A stretch of DNA of 64,000 bases from Sulfuritalea sp. (GTDB lineage: Bacteria; Pseudomonadota; Gammaproteobacteria; Burkholderiales; Rhodocyclaceae): assembly GCA_016716965.1 (NCBI GenBank), contig JADJUP010000030.1:192525-256524 (forward strand). Direction: 5' to 3'. This document shows positions 16,472-25,546 of the stretch, piece after piece. Within the stretch, counting starts at the first letter, position 1, and each line of letters begins with the position of its first letter. Below the pieces are notes generated by a model. That model worked only from the letters and a program-made list of their open reading frames with translations, searched no databases and was not told the DNA's origin. Made by a program: the position numbers and the translations under genes.

Positions 16472-18309
16472 TGCCCGCCCTCGACACGCTGATCGATGCA
16501 AGGTCGGCCGCCTTTGCCGCCAACGCCGCGCGCATGGCCGAGCGCCTGGCGGAAGTGCGCGCCCTCGAAGCCAAGGTGCGCGAGGAATCGGCCTCCAAGC
16601 GCGAGAAGTTCGAGAAGCGCGGCCAGTTGCTGCCGCGCGAGCGCGTGGCGCGCCTGATCGACCGCGGCAGCGATTTCATCGAGTTCTGCACGCTCGCCGG
16701 ACTGGGCATGCACGACGACGACGGCAAGGATTCCGTGCTCGGCGGCGGCTCCATCATCGGCATCGGCACGGTGGCCGGCAAGCGCTGCGTGGTGCTGGCC
16801 AGCGACAGCGCGATCAAGGGCGGCACCATCCCGCCGATGGGCCTGCAGAAGAGCCTGCGTGCCCAGGAAATGGCGCGCGACAACCGCCTGCCGCTGATCT
16901 ACCTGGTCGAGAGCGGCGGCGCCAACCTGATCTACCAGGCCGAGATCTTCATCGAGGGCGGGCGCAGCTTCGCCAACCAGGCGCGGCTCTCCGCCGCCGG
17001 CATTCCGCAGATCGCGGTGGTGCACGGCGCATCGACCGCCGGCGGCGCCTACCTGCCGGGACTTTCGGACTACGTGATCCTGGTGCGCGGCCGCTCGAGC
17101 ATTTATCTCGCCGGCCCGCCGCTGGTCAAGGCCGCGATCGGCGAGGACAGCGACGAGGAAACCCTGGGCGGCGCCGAGACCCACGCCTCGGTCACGGGCC
17201 TGGGCGAATACCTCTGCGAGAACGACGCCCACGCCATCGCCACGGCACGCGAGGTGATGGACAAACTCAACTGGAACGCCGTACCGCCAGCGCCGACTTT
17301 TCAAGAACCACGCTTTTCGCCGGATCAACTCCTCGGCCTCGTGCCCGCCGACGAGCGCGAACCCTACGACGTGCGCGAAGTCATCGCCCGCCTGGTCGAT
17401 GCGTCCGATTTCCTCGAGTTCAAGGCCGGCTACGCCCCCGACACGATCTGCGGCCACGCGCGGCTGCACGGCCACGCCGTCGGCATCCTGGGCAACAACG
17501 GCCCGATCCAGCCCAATGGCTCGACCAAGGCCGCGCAGTTCATCCAGCTGTGCGACCAGAGCGGCACGCCCTTGATCTTCCTGCAGAACACCACCGGCTA
17601 CATGGTCGGCGCCGCCGCCGAACGTGCCGGGGCCATCAAGCACGGCTCGAAGATGATCCAGGCCGTGGCCAACGCCCGCGTACCCAAGCTCACCGTGGTG
17701 CTCGGCGGGTCGTTTGGCGCCGGCAACTACGGCATGTGCGGGCGCGGCTTCGACCCGCGCTTCATCTTCGCCTGGCCCTCGGCGCGCACCGCCGTGATGG
17801 GCGCGGCGCAAGCGGCCAAGGTCATGGAAATCGTCGGCCGCGCCAAGCTCGAACGCGCCGGCCAGCCGGCCAACGAAGCCGCGCTCGCCGCCATGAGCGA
17901 AGGCCTGCGCCGCCGGCTGGAGGCCGAATCCACGGCGCTGTTCGCCACCGCCCGGCTGTGGGACGACGGCATCATCGACCCGCGCGACACCCGTCGCATC
18001 CTCGGCCTTTGCCTCGACGTCTGCGCCGAAGGCGAAGCGCGAACCCTGCGCCCCAACAGCTTCGGCGTCGCCCGTTTCTACGGAGGAAAGGGATCCCCAT
18101 GCAACTCAGCACCGAACACCGCCAGCTTGCCGACACCGTGCTGCGCTTCGTGCGCGAACAACTCAATCCGCATGTCGCCGAGTGGGAAGCGGCCGAGCAG
18201 TTCCCTTCGCACGAGGTGTTCAAGAAGCTCGGCGACCTCGGCCTGCTCGGGCTCAAGTACGACCCGGCCTACGGCGGCCAGGGGCTGGACTTCTCCTACT
18301 CGATGGTGA
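16471..18309 (+). CDS. acyl-CoA carboxylase carboxyltransferase (beta) subunit, with read-through C-terminus
   Basis: Biotin-dependent carboxyltransferase of the methylcrotonoyl-/geranoyl-CoA carboxylase type. Conserved blocks are RERVARLIDRGSDFIEF, SDSAIKGGTIPPMGLQK, VESGGANLIYQAEIF, GIPQIAVVHGASTAGGAYLP, IYLAGPPLVKAAIGE, LIFLQNTTGYMVG and LTVVLGGSFGAGNYGMCGRG. The natural end of the family (RPNSFGVARF, residue 536) is at 18078. The next codon, 18079-18081, is TAC instead of a stop, so the frame runs on 75 codons into the next gene. I infer a stop-loss substitution or sequence error. A copy of the dispersed repeat at 17278-17301 encodes AVPPAPTF at a domain junction. Substrate (methylcrotonoyl, geranoyl or another branched enoyl-CoA) is not decidable by eye. 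Confidence 0.88.
   Translation: MPALDTLIDARSAAFAANAARMAERLAEVRALEAKVREESASKREKFEKRGQLLPRERVARLIDRGSDFIEFCTLAGLGMHDDDGKDSVLGGGSIIGIGTVAGKRCVVLASDSAIKGGTIPPMGLQKSLRAQEMARDNRLPLIYLVESGGANLIYQAEIFIEGGRSFANQARLSAAGIPQIAVVHGASTAGGAYLPGLSDYVILVRGRSSIYLAGPPLVKAAIGEDSDEETLGGAETHASVTGLGEYLCENDAHAIATAREVMDKLNWNAVPPAPTFQEPRFSPDQLLGLVPADEREPYDVREVIARLVDASDFLEFKAGYAPDTICGHARLHGHAVGILGNNGPIQPNGSTKAAQFIQLCDQSGTPLIFLQNTTGYMVGAAAERAGAIKHGSKMIQAVANARVPKLTVVLGGSFGAGNYGMCGRGFDPRFIFAWPSARTAVMGAAQAAKVMEIVGRAKLERAGQPANEAALAAMSEGLRRRLEAESTALFATARLWDDGIIDPRDTRRILGLCLDVCAEGEARTLRPNSFGVARFYGGKGSPCNSAPNTASLPTPCCASCANNSIRMSPSGKRPSSSLRTRCSRSSATSACSGSSTTRPTAARGWTSPTRW
17278..17301 (-). repeat. dispersed 25-bp repeat, copy 2 (inside carboxyltransferase gene)
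   Basis: Plus strand reads GCCGTACCGCCAGCGCCGAC then TTTT, the exact reverse complement of the consensus core. It is in frame, in a variable linker between the two crotonase-like domains. Confidence 0.75.
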
Positions 18310-19250
18310 TGGCCGAGGCGCTCGGCGAATGCGCCTGCGGCGGCGTGCCGATGGCCATCGGCGTGCAGACCGACATGTGCACCCCGGCGCTGGCGCGCTT
18401 CGGCTCGGACGAACTGAAGCGCGAGTTCCTCGCCCCGGCCATCGCCGGCGACATGGTCGGCTGCATCGGCGTCTCCGAACCCGGCGGCGGCTCCGACGTC
18501 GCGGCGGTGAAGACCACGGCGAAGAAGGACGGCGGCGACTACGTGATCAACGGCAGCAAGATGTGGATCACCAACGGCATGCAGGCCGACTGGTGCTGCC
18601 TGCTCGCCAACACCTCGGCCGAGGGCGGCCCCCACCGCAACAAGTCGCTGATCATGGTGCCGATGGACTCGCCCGGCATCAGCCGGCAGAAGATCATCAA
18701 GATCGGCATGGACGCCTCGGACACCGCGCAGATCTTCTTCGACGAGGTGCGCGTGCCGCAGCGCAATGTCATCGGCCAGGAAGGCATGGGCTTCACCTAC
18801 CAGATGCTGCAGTTCCAGGAGGAACGCCTGTGGGGCGCGGCGAGCAGCCTGCGCATGATGGACAACATGATCGACCAGACCATCGCCTACACGCGCGAAC
18901 GCCAGGCCTTCGGCAAGTCCATCCTCGACAACCAGGTGGTGCATTTCCGCCTCGCCGAACTGCGCACCGAAGTCGAGGCCCTGCGCGCCCTGACCTGGCG
19001 CGCCGTCGAGGAATACATCGGCGGCAAGGATGTGACGCGGCTGGCCTCGATGGCCAAGCTGAAGTGCGGCCGGCTCGACCGCGAGGTGGCGGATGCCTGC
19101 CTGCAGTACTGGGGCGGCATGGGCTACACCTGGGACAATCCCGTCTCGCGCGCCTGGCGCGACGGACGCCTGGTGTCGATCGGCGGTGGCGCCGACGAGG
19201 TGATGCTGGGCATCATCTGCAAGCTGGAAGGCACGCTGCCCCGCTCATGA
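18099..19250 (+). CDS. acyl-CoA dehydrogenase
   Basis: A 383-residue flavoenzyme of the short/branched-chain acyl-CoA dehydrogenase family, introducing an alpha,beta double bond and passing electrons to ETF. It shows the signature GCIGVSEPGGGSDVAAVKTT, KMWITNGMQADW, the flavin-contacting region RQAFGKSILDNQVVHFRLAE, QYWGGMGYTWDNPVSRAWRD and the C-terminal SIGGGADEVML. GGAGGAAAGG lies 10-18 bases before the ATG. It sits between the two carboxylase subunit genes, as in liu/atu-type clusters. This suggests it makes the enoyl-CoA that the carboxylase then uses. Confidence 0.92.
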   Translation: MQLSTEHRQLADTVLRFVREQLNPHVAEWEAAEQFPSHEVFKKLGDLGLLGLKYDPAYGGQGLDFSYSMVMAEALGECACGGVPMAIGVQTDMCTPALARFGSDELKREFLAPAIAGDMVGCIGVSEPGGGSDVAAVKTTAKKDGGDYVINGSKMWITNGMQADWCCLLANTSAEGGPHRNKSLIMVPMDSPGISRQKIIKIGMDASDTAQIFFDEVRVPQRNVIGQEGMGFTYQMLQFQEERLWGAASSLRMMDNMIDQTIAYTRERQAFGKSILDNQVVHFRLAELRTEVEALRALTWRAVEEYIGGKDVTRLASMAKLKCGRLDREVADACLQYWGGMGYTWDNPVSRAWRDGRLVSIGGGADEVMLGIICKLEGTLPRS

Positions 19251-19284
19251 ACCTGCGCCGATCGGATTGGGGGCTCTATCCTCA

Positions 19285-19325
19285 GTACAGACTGTACGTT
19301 CCGGGGGCGGCGCGGGCCGCCCCCT
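19285..19325 (+). promoter_or_regulatory. palindrome and GC-rich hairpin between acyl-CoA dehydrogenase and biotin carboxylase genes
   Basis: GTACAGACTGTAC (19285-19297) is a perfect 13-base palindrome around a central A. It is followed at 19302-19325 by a stem of GGGGGCGG pairing with CCGCCCCC. A T-run (ttttttc) lies 18 bases further on. It could be a regulator site plus an internal attenuator; no regulator is known. Confidence 0.4.
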
Positions 19326-19361
19326 GGGCCCGCTCGCTACGATTTTTTCACGAGCGTTGAG

Positions 19362-21302
19362 ATGAGTTTCCAAAGGATCCTCATCGCCAATCGCGGAGAG
19401 ATCGCCTGTCGCGTGATGCGCACGGCGCGCACGCTGGGCTATCGCACGGTCGCCGTGTATTCCGATGCCGACGCCGGGGCGCCGCACGTGGCCATGGCCG
19501 ACGAGGCAGTGCGCATCGGCCCCGCGCCCGCCGCCGAGTCCTACCTGAACATCACCGCGATCCTCGATGCCGCGCGCCGTACCGGCGCCGATGCCGTGCA
19601 TCCCGGCTACGGCTTCCTCAGCGAAAACGCTGCCTTCGCCCAGGCCTGCGCCGAGGCAGGGCTGGTGTTCATCGGCCCGCCGCCTGAGGCCATCGCCGCC
19701 ATGGGCGACAAGGCCGGCGCCAAGCGGCGCATGATCGCCGCCGGGGTGCCGACCGTGCCCGGCTATCTCGGCGACGAACAGGGCGACGAACGCCTGATGG
19801 CCGAAGCGGAAGCTCTCGGCTTCCCGCTGCTGGTCAAGGCCGTCGCCGGCGGCGGCGGGCGCGGCATGCGGCTGGCAAGTTTCGCAGCGGACCTGCCCGA
19901 GGCGCTGGCCGGCGCAAGGCGCGAAGCACAAGCCGCCTTCGGCGATGCCACGCTGATGCTGGAACGGCTGATTCCGCAGGGGCGCCACATCGAGATCCAG
20001 GTCTTCGCCGATGCCCACGGCAATGCCGTGCATCTGGGCGAGCGCGATTGCACCGCCCAGCGCCGCCGGCAGAAGGTGATCGAGGAAGCGCCCTCGCCCA
20101 TCGTCACGCCGGCGATGCGCGAGGCCATGGGGCGCGATGCCGTGGCCGCCGCGCTGGCCGTCGGCTACCGCGGCGCCGGCACGGTCGAGTTCATCGTCGA
20201 TGCCCAACTCAGGCATTACTTCCTCGAAATGAACACGCGGCTGCAGGTCGAGCATCCGGTCACCGAAATGATCACCGGGCTGGACCTCGTCGAGTGGCAG
20301 TTGCGCGTCGCCGCCGGCGAAGCCCTGCCGCTGCGCCAGGATCAGATTCGCTTCGAGGGCCATGCCATCGAGGCGCGCCTGTATGCCGAGGATCCCTACG
20401 CCCACTTTGCGCCACAGACCGGCACCGTGCTGCATTTCCGCCCCGAGGACGCGCTGCGACCGGGCGTGCGCATCGATGCCGGGATCGTTGAAGGCGGCAG
20501 GGTGAGCCCGCATTACGACCCGATGCTGGCGAAAGTGATCGCCCATGGCCGCGACCGCGACGACGCCATCCGGCGCCTGATCGCGGCACTCGAAGATGCG
20601 CCACTGCTGGGCGTGGCGAACAACGGCCGCTTCCTGCGCGACCTGCTCGATCACGAGCGCTTTCGCGGCGCCACGATGCACACGGCGCTGCTCGACGAAT
20701 GGTCCGCGGCGGACGAAACAATTCTGCAGCAGCCGCAGCCGTCGGAGGCCGACTGGCAGTTGGCAGCTGCGCTGTTCGCCGGCAAGCCCGCGTGGCGCTC
20801 GGATAGCGTTGCGGCCTTTGAGCTGACGCTGACTTGCGGTGGCGAGACACGCAAGTCAAGAGTCGGCGCTGGTAGTACGGCGATCGAATGGACAATCGAC
20901 GCCAACGGCCGCCTGCGCTACGCCCAGGACGGCATCACCCGTCACGCAACCATCCATCGCGACGGCGACACGCTCTACCTCGCGCGCGACGCGGCGGTCT
21001 TCGTCTTCCGCGAAGCCTCGCCGCTGCCGGCGACCGAGAAGCTCCACGACCCCGCCATCGCCCGCGCCAGCGTCGCCGGCACTGTCACGCGGCTGGAAGT
21101 CGGCGCCGGCGACACGGTGATAGCGGGGCAGACGCTGGTCGTGATCGAAGCCATGAAGATGGAAATGCGCGTCACCGCCGGCGCCGCCGGAACCGTGACC
21201 GCGGTGCGCGTGCTGGCCGGCACCCAGGTGGAATCCGGCGCGATACTGATGGAACTGGACATCGAGGAAGCCCCATGCCTGCCAACGACAAAGCCATCCT
21301 GA
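19362..21302 (+). CDS. acyl-CoA carboxylase biotin carboxylase/BCCP (alpha) subunit
   Basis: A 646-residue subunit that carboxylates biotin with ATP and bicarbonate. Order of domains: biotin carboxylase (ILIANRGEIACRVMRTAR, HPGYGFLSENAAFAQAC, the ATP-grasp loop KAVAGGGGRGMRLA, ERDCTAQRRRQKVIEEAPSP, FLEMNTRLQVEHPVTEMITG); a linker domain from about 470; and the biotinyl domain with VIEAMKMEMRV (biotin Lys) near residue 600. Two dispersed-repeat copies lie in the linker (read SRVGAGSTAI) and at the start of the biotinyl domain (EVGAGDTVI). It overlaps the next gene by 28 bases. It pairs with the carboxyltransferase encoded at 16471. Confidence 0.92.
   Translation: MSFQRILIANRGEIACRVMRTARTLGYRTVAVYSDADAGAPHVAMADEAVRIGPAPAAESYLNITAILDAARRTGADAVHPGYGFLSENAAFAQACAEAGLVFIGPPPEAIAAMGDKAGAKRRMIAAGVPTVPGYLGDEQGDERLMAEAEALGFPLLVKAVAGGGGRGMRLASFAADLPEALAGARREAQAAFGDATLMLERLIPQGRHIEIQVFADAHGNAVHLGERDCTAQRRRQKVIEEAPSPIVTPAMREAMGRDAVAAALAVGYRGAGTVEFIVDAQLRHYFLEMNTRLQVEHPVTEMITGLDLVEWQLRVAAGEALPLRQDQIRFEGHAIEARLYAEDPYAHFAPQTGTVLHFRPEDALRPGVRIDAGIVEGGRVSPHYDPMLAKVIAHGRDRDDAIRRLIAALEDAPLLGVANNGRFLRDLLDHERFRGATMHTALLDEWSAADETILQQPQPSEADWQLAAALFAGKPAWRSDSVAAFELTLTCGGETRKSRVGAGSTAIEWTIDANGRLRYAQDGITRHATIHRDGDTLYLARDAAVFVFREASPLPATEKLHDPAIARASVAGTVTRLEVGAGDTVIAGQTLVVIEAMKMEMRVTAGAAGTVTAVRVLAGTQVESGAILMELDIEEAPCLPTTKPS
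20859..20884 (+). repeat. dispersed 25-bp repeat, copy 3 (inside biotin carboxylase gene)
   Basis: AGAGTCGGCGCTGGTAGTAC then GGCGAT, in frame, encoding RVGAGSTAI in the variable linker before the biotinyl domain. Confidence 0.72.
21097..21121 (+). repeat. dispersed 25-bp repeat, copy 4 (biotinyl domain)
   Basis: AAGTCGGCGCCGGCGACACG then GTGAT, encoding EVGAGDTVI. The domain normally has a similar V-x-x-G-D-x-V motif here, so part of the match may be convergence. Confidence 0.5.
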
Positions 21303-22147
21303 CCTGCGCCCTGACCGGCGTACTGACCGACCCGCAGCAGCACCCGGTGCCGGTGACGCCGGAGCAGATGGCGGCCTCGGCGCGCGAGGCCTACAACGCC
21401 GGCGCCAGCATCATGCACGTGCATCTGCGCCAGCAGGTACCGGGCAAGGGCCACCTGCCCTCCTGGGACCCGGAGGTCGCCGCCGAAATCGTCGACGCCA
21501 TCCGCGTCGCCTGCCCCGGCGTCATCATCAACCTCACCACCGGCGTGATCGGCCCCGATATCTCCGGCCCCGCCGCCTGCATTCGCCGCGTGAAACCCGA
21601 GATCGCCGCCTGCAACGCGGGCACGCTCAATTATCTGAAGCTGCGCGAAGACGGCCGCTGGGCCTGGCCGCCGATGGTGTTCGACAACCCGGTGGAGAAG
21701 GTCAAGGCCTTCCTCGACGTGATGCACGAAACCGGCACGCGGCCGGAGTTCGAGTGCTTCGACGTCGGCATCGTGCGCTCGGTCGCCATGTACCAGAAGG
21801 CCGGCATGACGAATCATGCCGAATACAACTTCGTCATGGGCGTGGCCTCGGGCATGCCGGTCGATGCCGACCTGCTGCAACTGCTGCTGCGCTGGATCGC
21901 CCCCGGCTCGCACTGGCAAACCACACTGATCGGCCGCGCCGAGGTCTGGCCGCTGCACCAGCGCACCGCCGAACTGGGCGGCATGCTGCGCAGCGGGCTG
22001 GAAGACACCTTCTACCTGCCCGACGGCAGCCGGGCCGGCGGCAACGGCGCGCTGATCGAGGCGCTGGCCGCCTGCGCGCAAAACGCCGGACGTGGGATCG
22101 CCAGCCCTGCCGAGGCGCGGGCCATGCTCGGCCTCGGCACCGACTAG
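21275..22147 (+). CDS. beta-keto acid cleavage enzyme (BKACE, formerly DUF849)
   Basis: A 290-residue Zn-dependent TIM-barrel enzyme of the 3-keto-5-aminohexanoate cleavage family. The family condenses a beta-keto acid with acetyl-CoA to give acetoacetate and a new acyl-CoA. Visible motifs are ILTCALTGVLTD, the metal/substrate motif GASIMHVHLRQ, INLTTGVIGPD, ECFDVGIVRS and GMLRSGLEDTFYLPDG. The usual Arg-Asp after the HxH strand is Arg-Gln here. The start at 21275 overlaps the biotin carboxylase gene by 28 bases, so it belongs to the operon. Its substrate is probably the keto acid or thioester product of the upstream enzymes; this is inference. Confidence 0.88.
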   Translation: MPANDKAILTCALTGVLTDPQQHPVPVTPEQMAASAREAYNAGASIMHVHLRQQVPGKGHLPSWDPEVAAEIVDAIRVACPGVIINLTTGVIGPDISGPAACIRRVKPEIAACNAGTLNYLKLREDGRWAWPPMVFDNPVEKVKAFLDVMHETGTRPEFECFDVGIVRSVAMYQKAGMTNHAEYNFVMGVASGMPVDADLLQLLLRWIAPGSHWQTTLIGRAEVWPLHQRTAELGGMLRSGLEDTFYLPDGSRAGGNGALIEALAACAQNAGRGIASPAEARAMLGLGTD

Positions 22148-22237
22148 CCACCTGTCCCCGCGCAATCACCTCGCGTACCCGGACTTCATGTGCTTCAATG
22201 CAGAGGAGGAAGCTGCAATCCGCTCAGGGAGAAAAAC

Positions 22238-22639
22238 GTGAAAGCCATCGTCTGGAGCAAGATACTCAGCGTCGGATTCGAGGAAATCGACGACGACCAC
22301 CGCAAACTGGTCGGCATCTTCAATGAACTCAACCGTGCCGTGACGGCCGGCGATGCCGCCGACTACCTCGCGGCGACGCTGGCGGAACTGATCAACTGCA
22401 CCGTCTGGCACTTCAGCCACGAGGAAAGGCTGATGCTCAAGCACCGCTACGACGGCATCGAGGACCACAAGGCGGAGCACCGCGAACTGGTCCAGGGCGC
22501 CAGGGAATTGCAGCAACAACTCCTGGCGGCCGGCCAGGGCGTGGCCGAGGAGCAGATCACCTACCTCGAACGCTGGCTGACCGGACATATCCTCACCACC
22601 GACCAGCAACTCGGGGCATTCCTCGCGCAGGAGAGCTGA
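22238..22639 (+). CDS. bacteriohemerythrin
   Basis: A 133-residue single-domain hemerythrin, an O2-binding diiron four-helix bundle. All seven iron ligands appear: His21 (DDDH), His58 and Glu62 (WHFSHEE), His77 and His81 (DHKAEH), and the last His/Asp in GHILTTD. The start is taken as GTG 22238 with GGGAGA seven bases upstream, giving the family N-terminus (MKAIVWSKILSVGFEEID). An upstream in-frame ATG at 22190 would add 16 unrelated residues. It stands alone after the acyl-CoA operon. The role is oxygen storage or sensing by family knowledge. Confidence 0.9.
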   Translation: MKAIVWSKILSVGFEEIDDDHRKLVGIFNELNRAVTAGDAADYLAATLAELINCTVWHFSHEERLMLKHRYDGIEDHKAEHRELVQGARELQQQLLAAGQGVAEEQITYLERWLTGHILTTDQQLGAFLAQES

Positions 22640-22733
22640 GCAGCAACTCAAGGCTCGCGGGCCATAAATGCCCGATATGCGAGGATCGAAGGCACTTGCA
22701 GGCGCGCTGCGCGGCCATGCTATCGTCGCGCCG

Positions 22734-23408
22734 ATGAAGACCATCCGCTCCGTCACCGTCGATCTCGACGGCACCCTGCTCGACACCATTCCCGACCTTG
22801 CCGCCGCCGCCAACGCCATGATGCGCGAACTGGGCCGGCCCGAATTTCCGCTGGAAACGGTGGCCACCTTCGTCGGCCGCGGCATCCCCAAGCTCGTGGC
22901 GCGCTGCCTGCCCGATCTCGACGAGGCCGCCGTGGACGCCGCCCAGGCCATCTTCCGCCGCCATTACGCGATCGAGAACGGACGCTGCTCGACCATCTTC
23001 CCCGGCGTGCTCGACGGCCTGCAGGCCATGCGCGATGCCGGCCTGCGCCTGGCGGTGATCACCAACAAGGCGGCGGCCTTCACCGAACCGCTGCTGGTCG
23101 CCAGCGGCCTCGCGCCCTGGTTCGAGTTCGCCGTCTCCGGCGACAGCCTGGCGCACAAGAAGCCGCATCCGGCGCAACTGCTGCACGCCTGCGAGCGCAT
23201 GGGCACGCGGCCGGAGGAGAACCTGCACATCGGCGACTCCCACCACGACGCCGTCGCGGCGCGCGCCGCCGGCTGCCCGGTGTTCATCGTCCCCTACGGC
23301 TACAACGAGGGCGAGGATGTGCAGGGAATCGACTGCGATGCTATAGTCGCGTCGCTGGCCGAGGCCTATCGCCGTGTCGCCAGCGCCGACTTCCGAAAGA
23401 CCGCTTGA
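22734..23408 (+). CDS. gph: phosphoglycolate phosphatase
   Basis: A 224-residue HAD-superfamily phosphatase of the Gph type. The nucleophile loop is [15 protein letters not shown] (Asp10, Asp12), motif II lies in [11 protein letters not shown], the Lys in [10 protein letters not shown], and the acidic motif is [16 protein letters not shown]. In Proteobacteria gph commonly precedes trpE, as here (171-base gap). The last codons ([12 protein letters not shown]) are made of a copy of the dispersed repeat. The C-terminus may therefore have been altered by it without loss of core residues. Confidence 0.9.
   Translation: MKTIRSVTVDLDGTLLDTIPDLAAAANAMMRELGRPEFPLETVATFVGRGIPKLVARCLPDLDEAAVDAAQAIFRRHYAIENGRCSTIFPGVLDGLQAMRDAGLRLAVITNKAAAFTEPLLVASGLAPWFEFAVSGDSLAHKKPHPAQLLHACERMGTRPEENLHIGDSHHDAVAARAAGCPVFIVPYGYNEGEDVQGIDCDAIVASLAEAYRRVASADFRKTA
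23368..23394 (-). repeat. dispersed 25-bp repeat, copy 5 (3' end of gph)
   Basis: Minus strand GGAAGTCGGCGCTGGCGACA then CGGCGAT is a perfect consensus copy. It forms the last codons of gph, in a reading frame different from copies 3 and 6. Confidence 0.75.
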
Positions 23409-23578
23409 TCCCCATGCTCCACCGCAACCTGCATACGACAAGGAAACACGCCCTCGGGGCGGAGGCCTGGCCCTGGCGGCCCTGGCTCGCCTTCGCGCTC
23501 ACGCGCCGCTGATCCTTCCCCGCGCCGGCCCACGGCCCGCGCCCGTCGTTGCAGTACCGTTTTTCCGGAGCTTTACCC

Positions 23579-25074
23579 ATGACCGAAATCGAATTCAACC
23601 GCCTTGCGGCGGAGGGCTACAACCGCATTCCGGTGACGCTCGAAACCTTCGCCGACCTCGACACGCCGCTGTCGATCTACCTCAAGCTGGCCAACGACCC
23701 CTACTCCTACCTGCTCGAATCGGTGCAGGGCGGCGAGCGCTTCGGCCGCTACTCCTTCATCGGCCTGGCCGCCGGCACGCGCATCGCGGTGGTCGATGGC
23801 GCGATCATGGTGCTCAGCGGCAACCGCGTTGCCGAGCGCCGCGACCACACCAACCCGATGAGCTTCATCTCGGAATTCATGGCCCGCTTCAAGGTGCCCG
23901 ACCTGCCCGGCCTGCCGCGCTTCTGCGGCGGCCTGGTGGGCGTCTTCGGCTACGACACGGTGCGCTTCGTCGAGCCCAAGCTGGCCCGGACGCACAAGCC
24001 CGAAGCCGCCGGCATGGAAGGCGTGCCCGACATCCTGCTGCTGCTCTCGGAAGAAATCGCCATCGTCGACAACCTCTCGGGCAAGCTGAGCCTGGTGGTG
24101 TATGCCGAGCCGGGCTTCCCCGGCGCCTGGAAGCAGGCGCAGGCGCGGCTGAAGGAACTGCTCGGCCGCCTGCGCTCGCCGGTGGCGATCCCCGAGGACG
24201 TGCGCGTGCCGTCGGCACCGGCGGTTTCGGAATTCGGCGAAGAGGAATTCAAGGCCGCCGTGCGCCGCGCCAAGCAGTACATCGTCGATGGCGACATCAT
24301 GCAGGTGGTGCTCTCGCAGCGCATGAAGAAGCCCTTCGCCGCCAGCCCGATGGCGCTCTACCGCGCGCTGCGCACGCTGAATCCCTCGCCCTACATGTTC
24401 TATTTCAACTTCCAGGATTTCCACGTAGTCGGCGCCTCGCCCGAGATCCTGGTGCGCCTGGAAGATGCCGGCGAAGAAAAGACCGTCACCGTGCGCCCCA
24501 TCGCCGGCACGCGCAAGCGCGGCGCCACGGCGGCCGAAGACGAAGCCCTGGCCGCCGACCTGCTGGCCGACCCCAAGGAGCGCGCCGAACACCTGATGCT
24601 GCTCGACCTCGGCCGCAACGACGCCGGGCGCGTGGCCAAGACCGGCACGGTGCGCGTCACCGACCAGTTCACCATCGAGCGCTATTCGCACGTGATGCAC
24701 ATCGTTTCCAGCGTCGAAGCGACGCTGAAGGACGACGAAGGCGCGACCAGCGTGCTCAAGGCCACCTTCCCCGCCGGCACCGTGTCCGGCGCGCCCAAGG
24801 TCAGGGCGATGGAGATCATCGACGAGCTGGAGCCTTCAAGCGCGGCATCTACGCCGGCGCGGCGGGCTACCTCGGCTTCAACGGCGACATGGACCTCTGC
24901 ATCGCGATCCGCACCGCCGTGGTCAAGGACGGCCACATCTTCGTCCAGGCCGGCGCCGGCATCGTCGCCGACTCCGACCCCGACAGCGAATGGCAGGAAA
25001 CGCTGAACAAGGCCCGCGCCCAGCTGCGCGCCGCCGAGATGGCCGAGTCCGGCCTCGATACGCGGTTCGAATGA
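23579..25074 (+). CDS. trpE: anthranilate synthase component I (frameshift near 24,835)
   Basis: Converts chorismate plus ammonia (from TrpG) to anthranilate, the first step of tryptophan synthesis. The N-terminal part shows the Trp-feedback motif ([16 protein letters not shown]). The catalytic domain has [55 protein letters not shown] and [20 protein letters not shown]. After ELEP the frame breaks. The family sequence ([20 protein letters not shown] ... [14 protein letters not shown]) resumes one frame over and ends at 25074. The total of 1,496 bases fits one missing base at about 24,832-24,836. Since trpE is essential for prototrophy and the rest of the operon is intact, a sequencing deletion is likelier than a real mutation. 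Confidence 0.9.
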
Positions 25075-25078
25075 CGCA

Positions 25079-25546
<468 letters not shown>

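Noticed and set aside
23409..23578. trp leader peptide/attenuator upstream of trpE
   Set aside because: No short ORF with tandem Trp codons followed by alternative hairpins is present in the 170-base gap.
24430..24450. Match to the dispersed repeat in trpE (GTCGGCGCCTCGCC)
   Set aside because: It encodes the universally conserved VGASPEIL and lacks the second half of the consensus.
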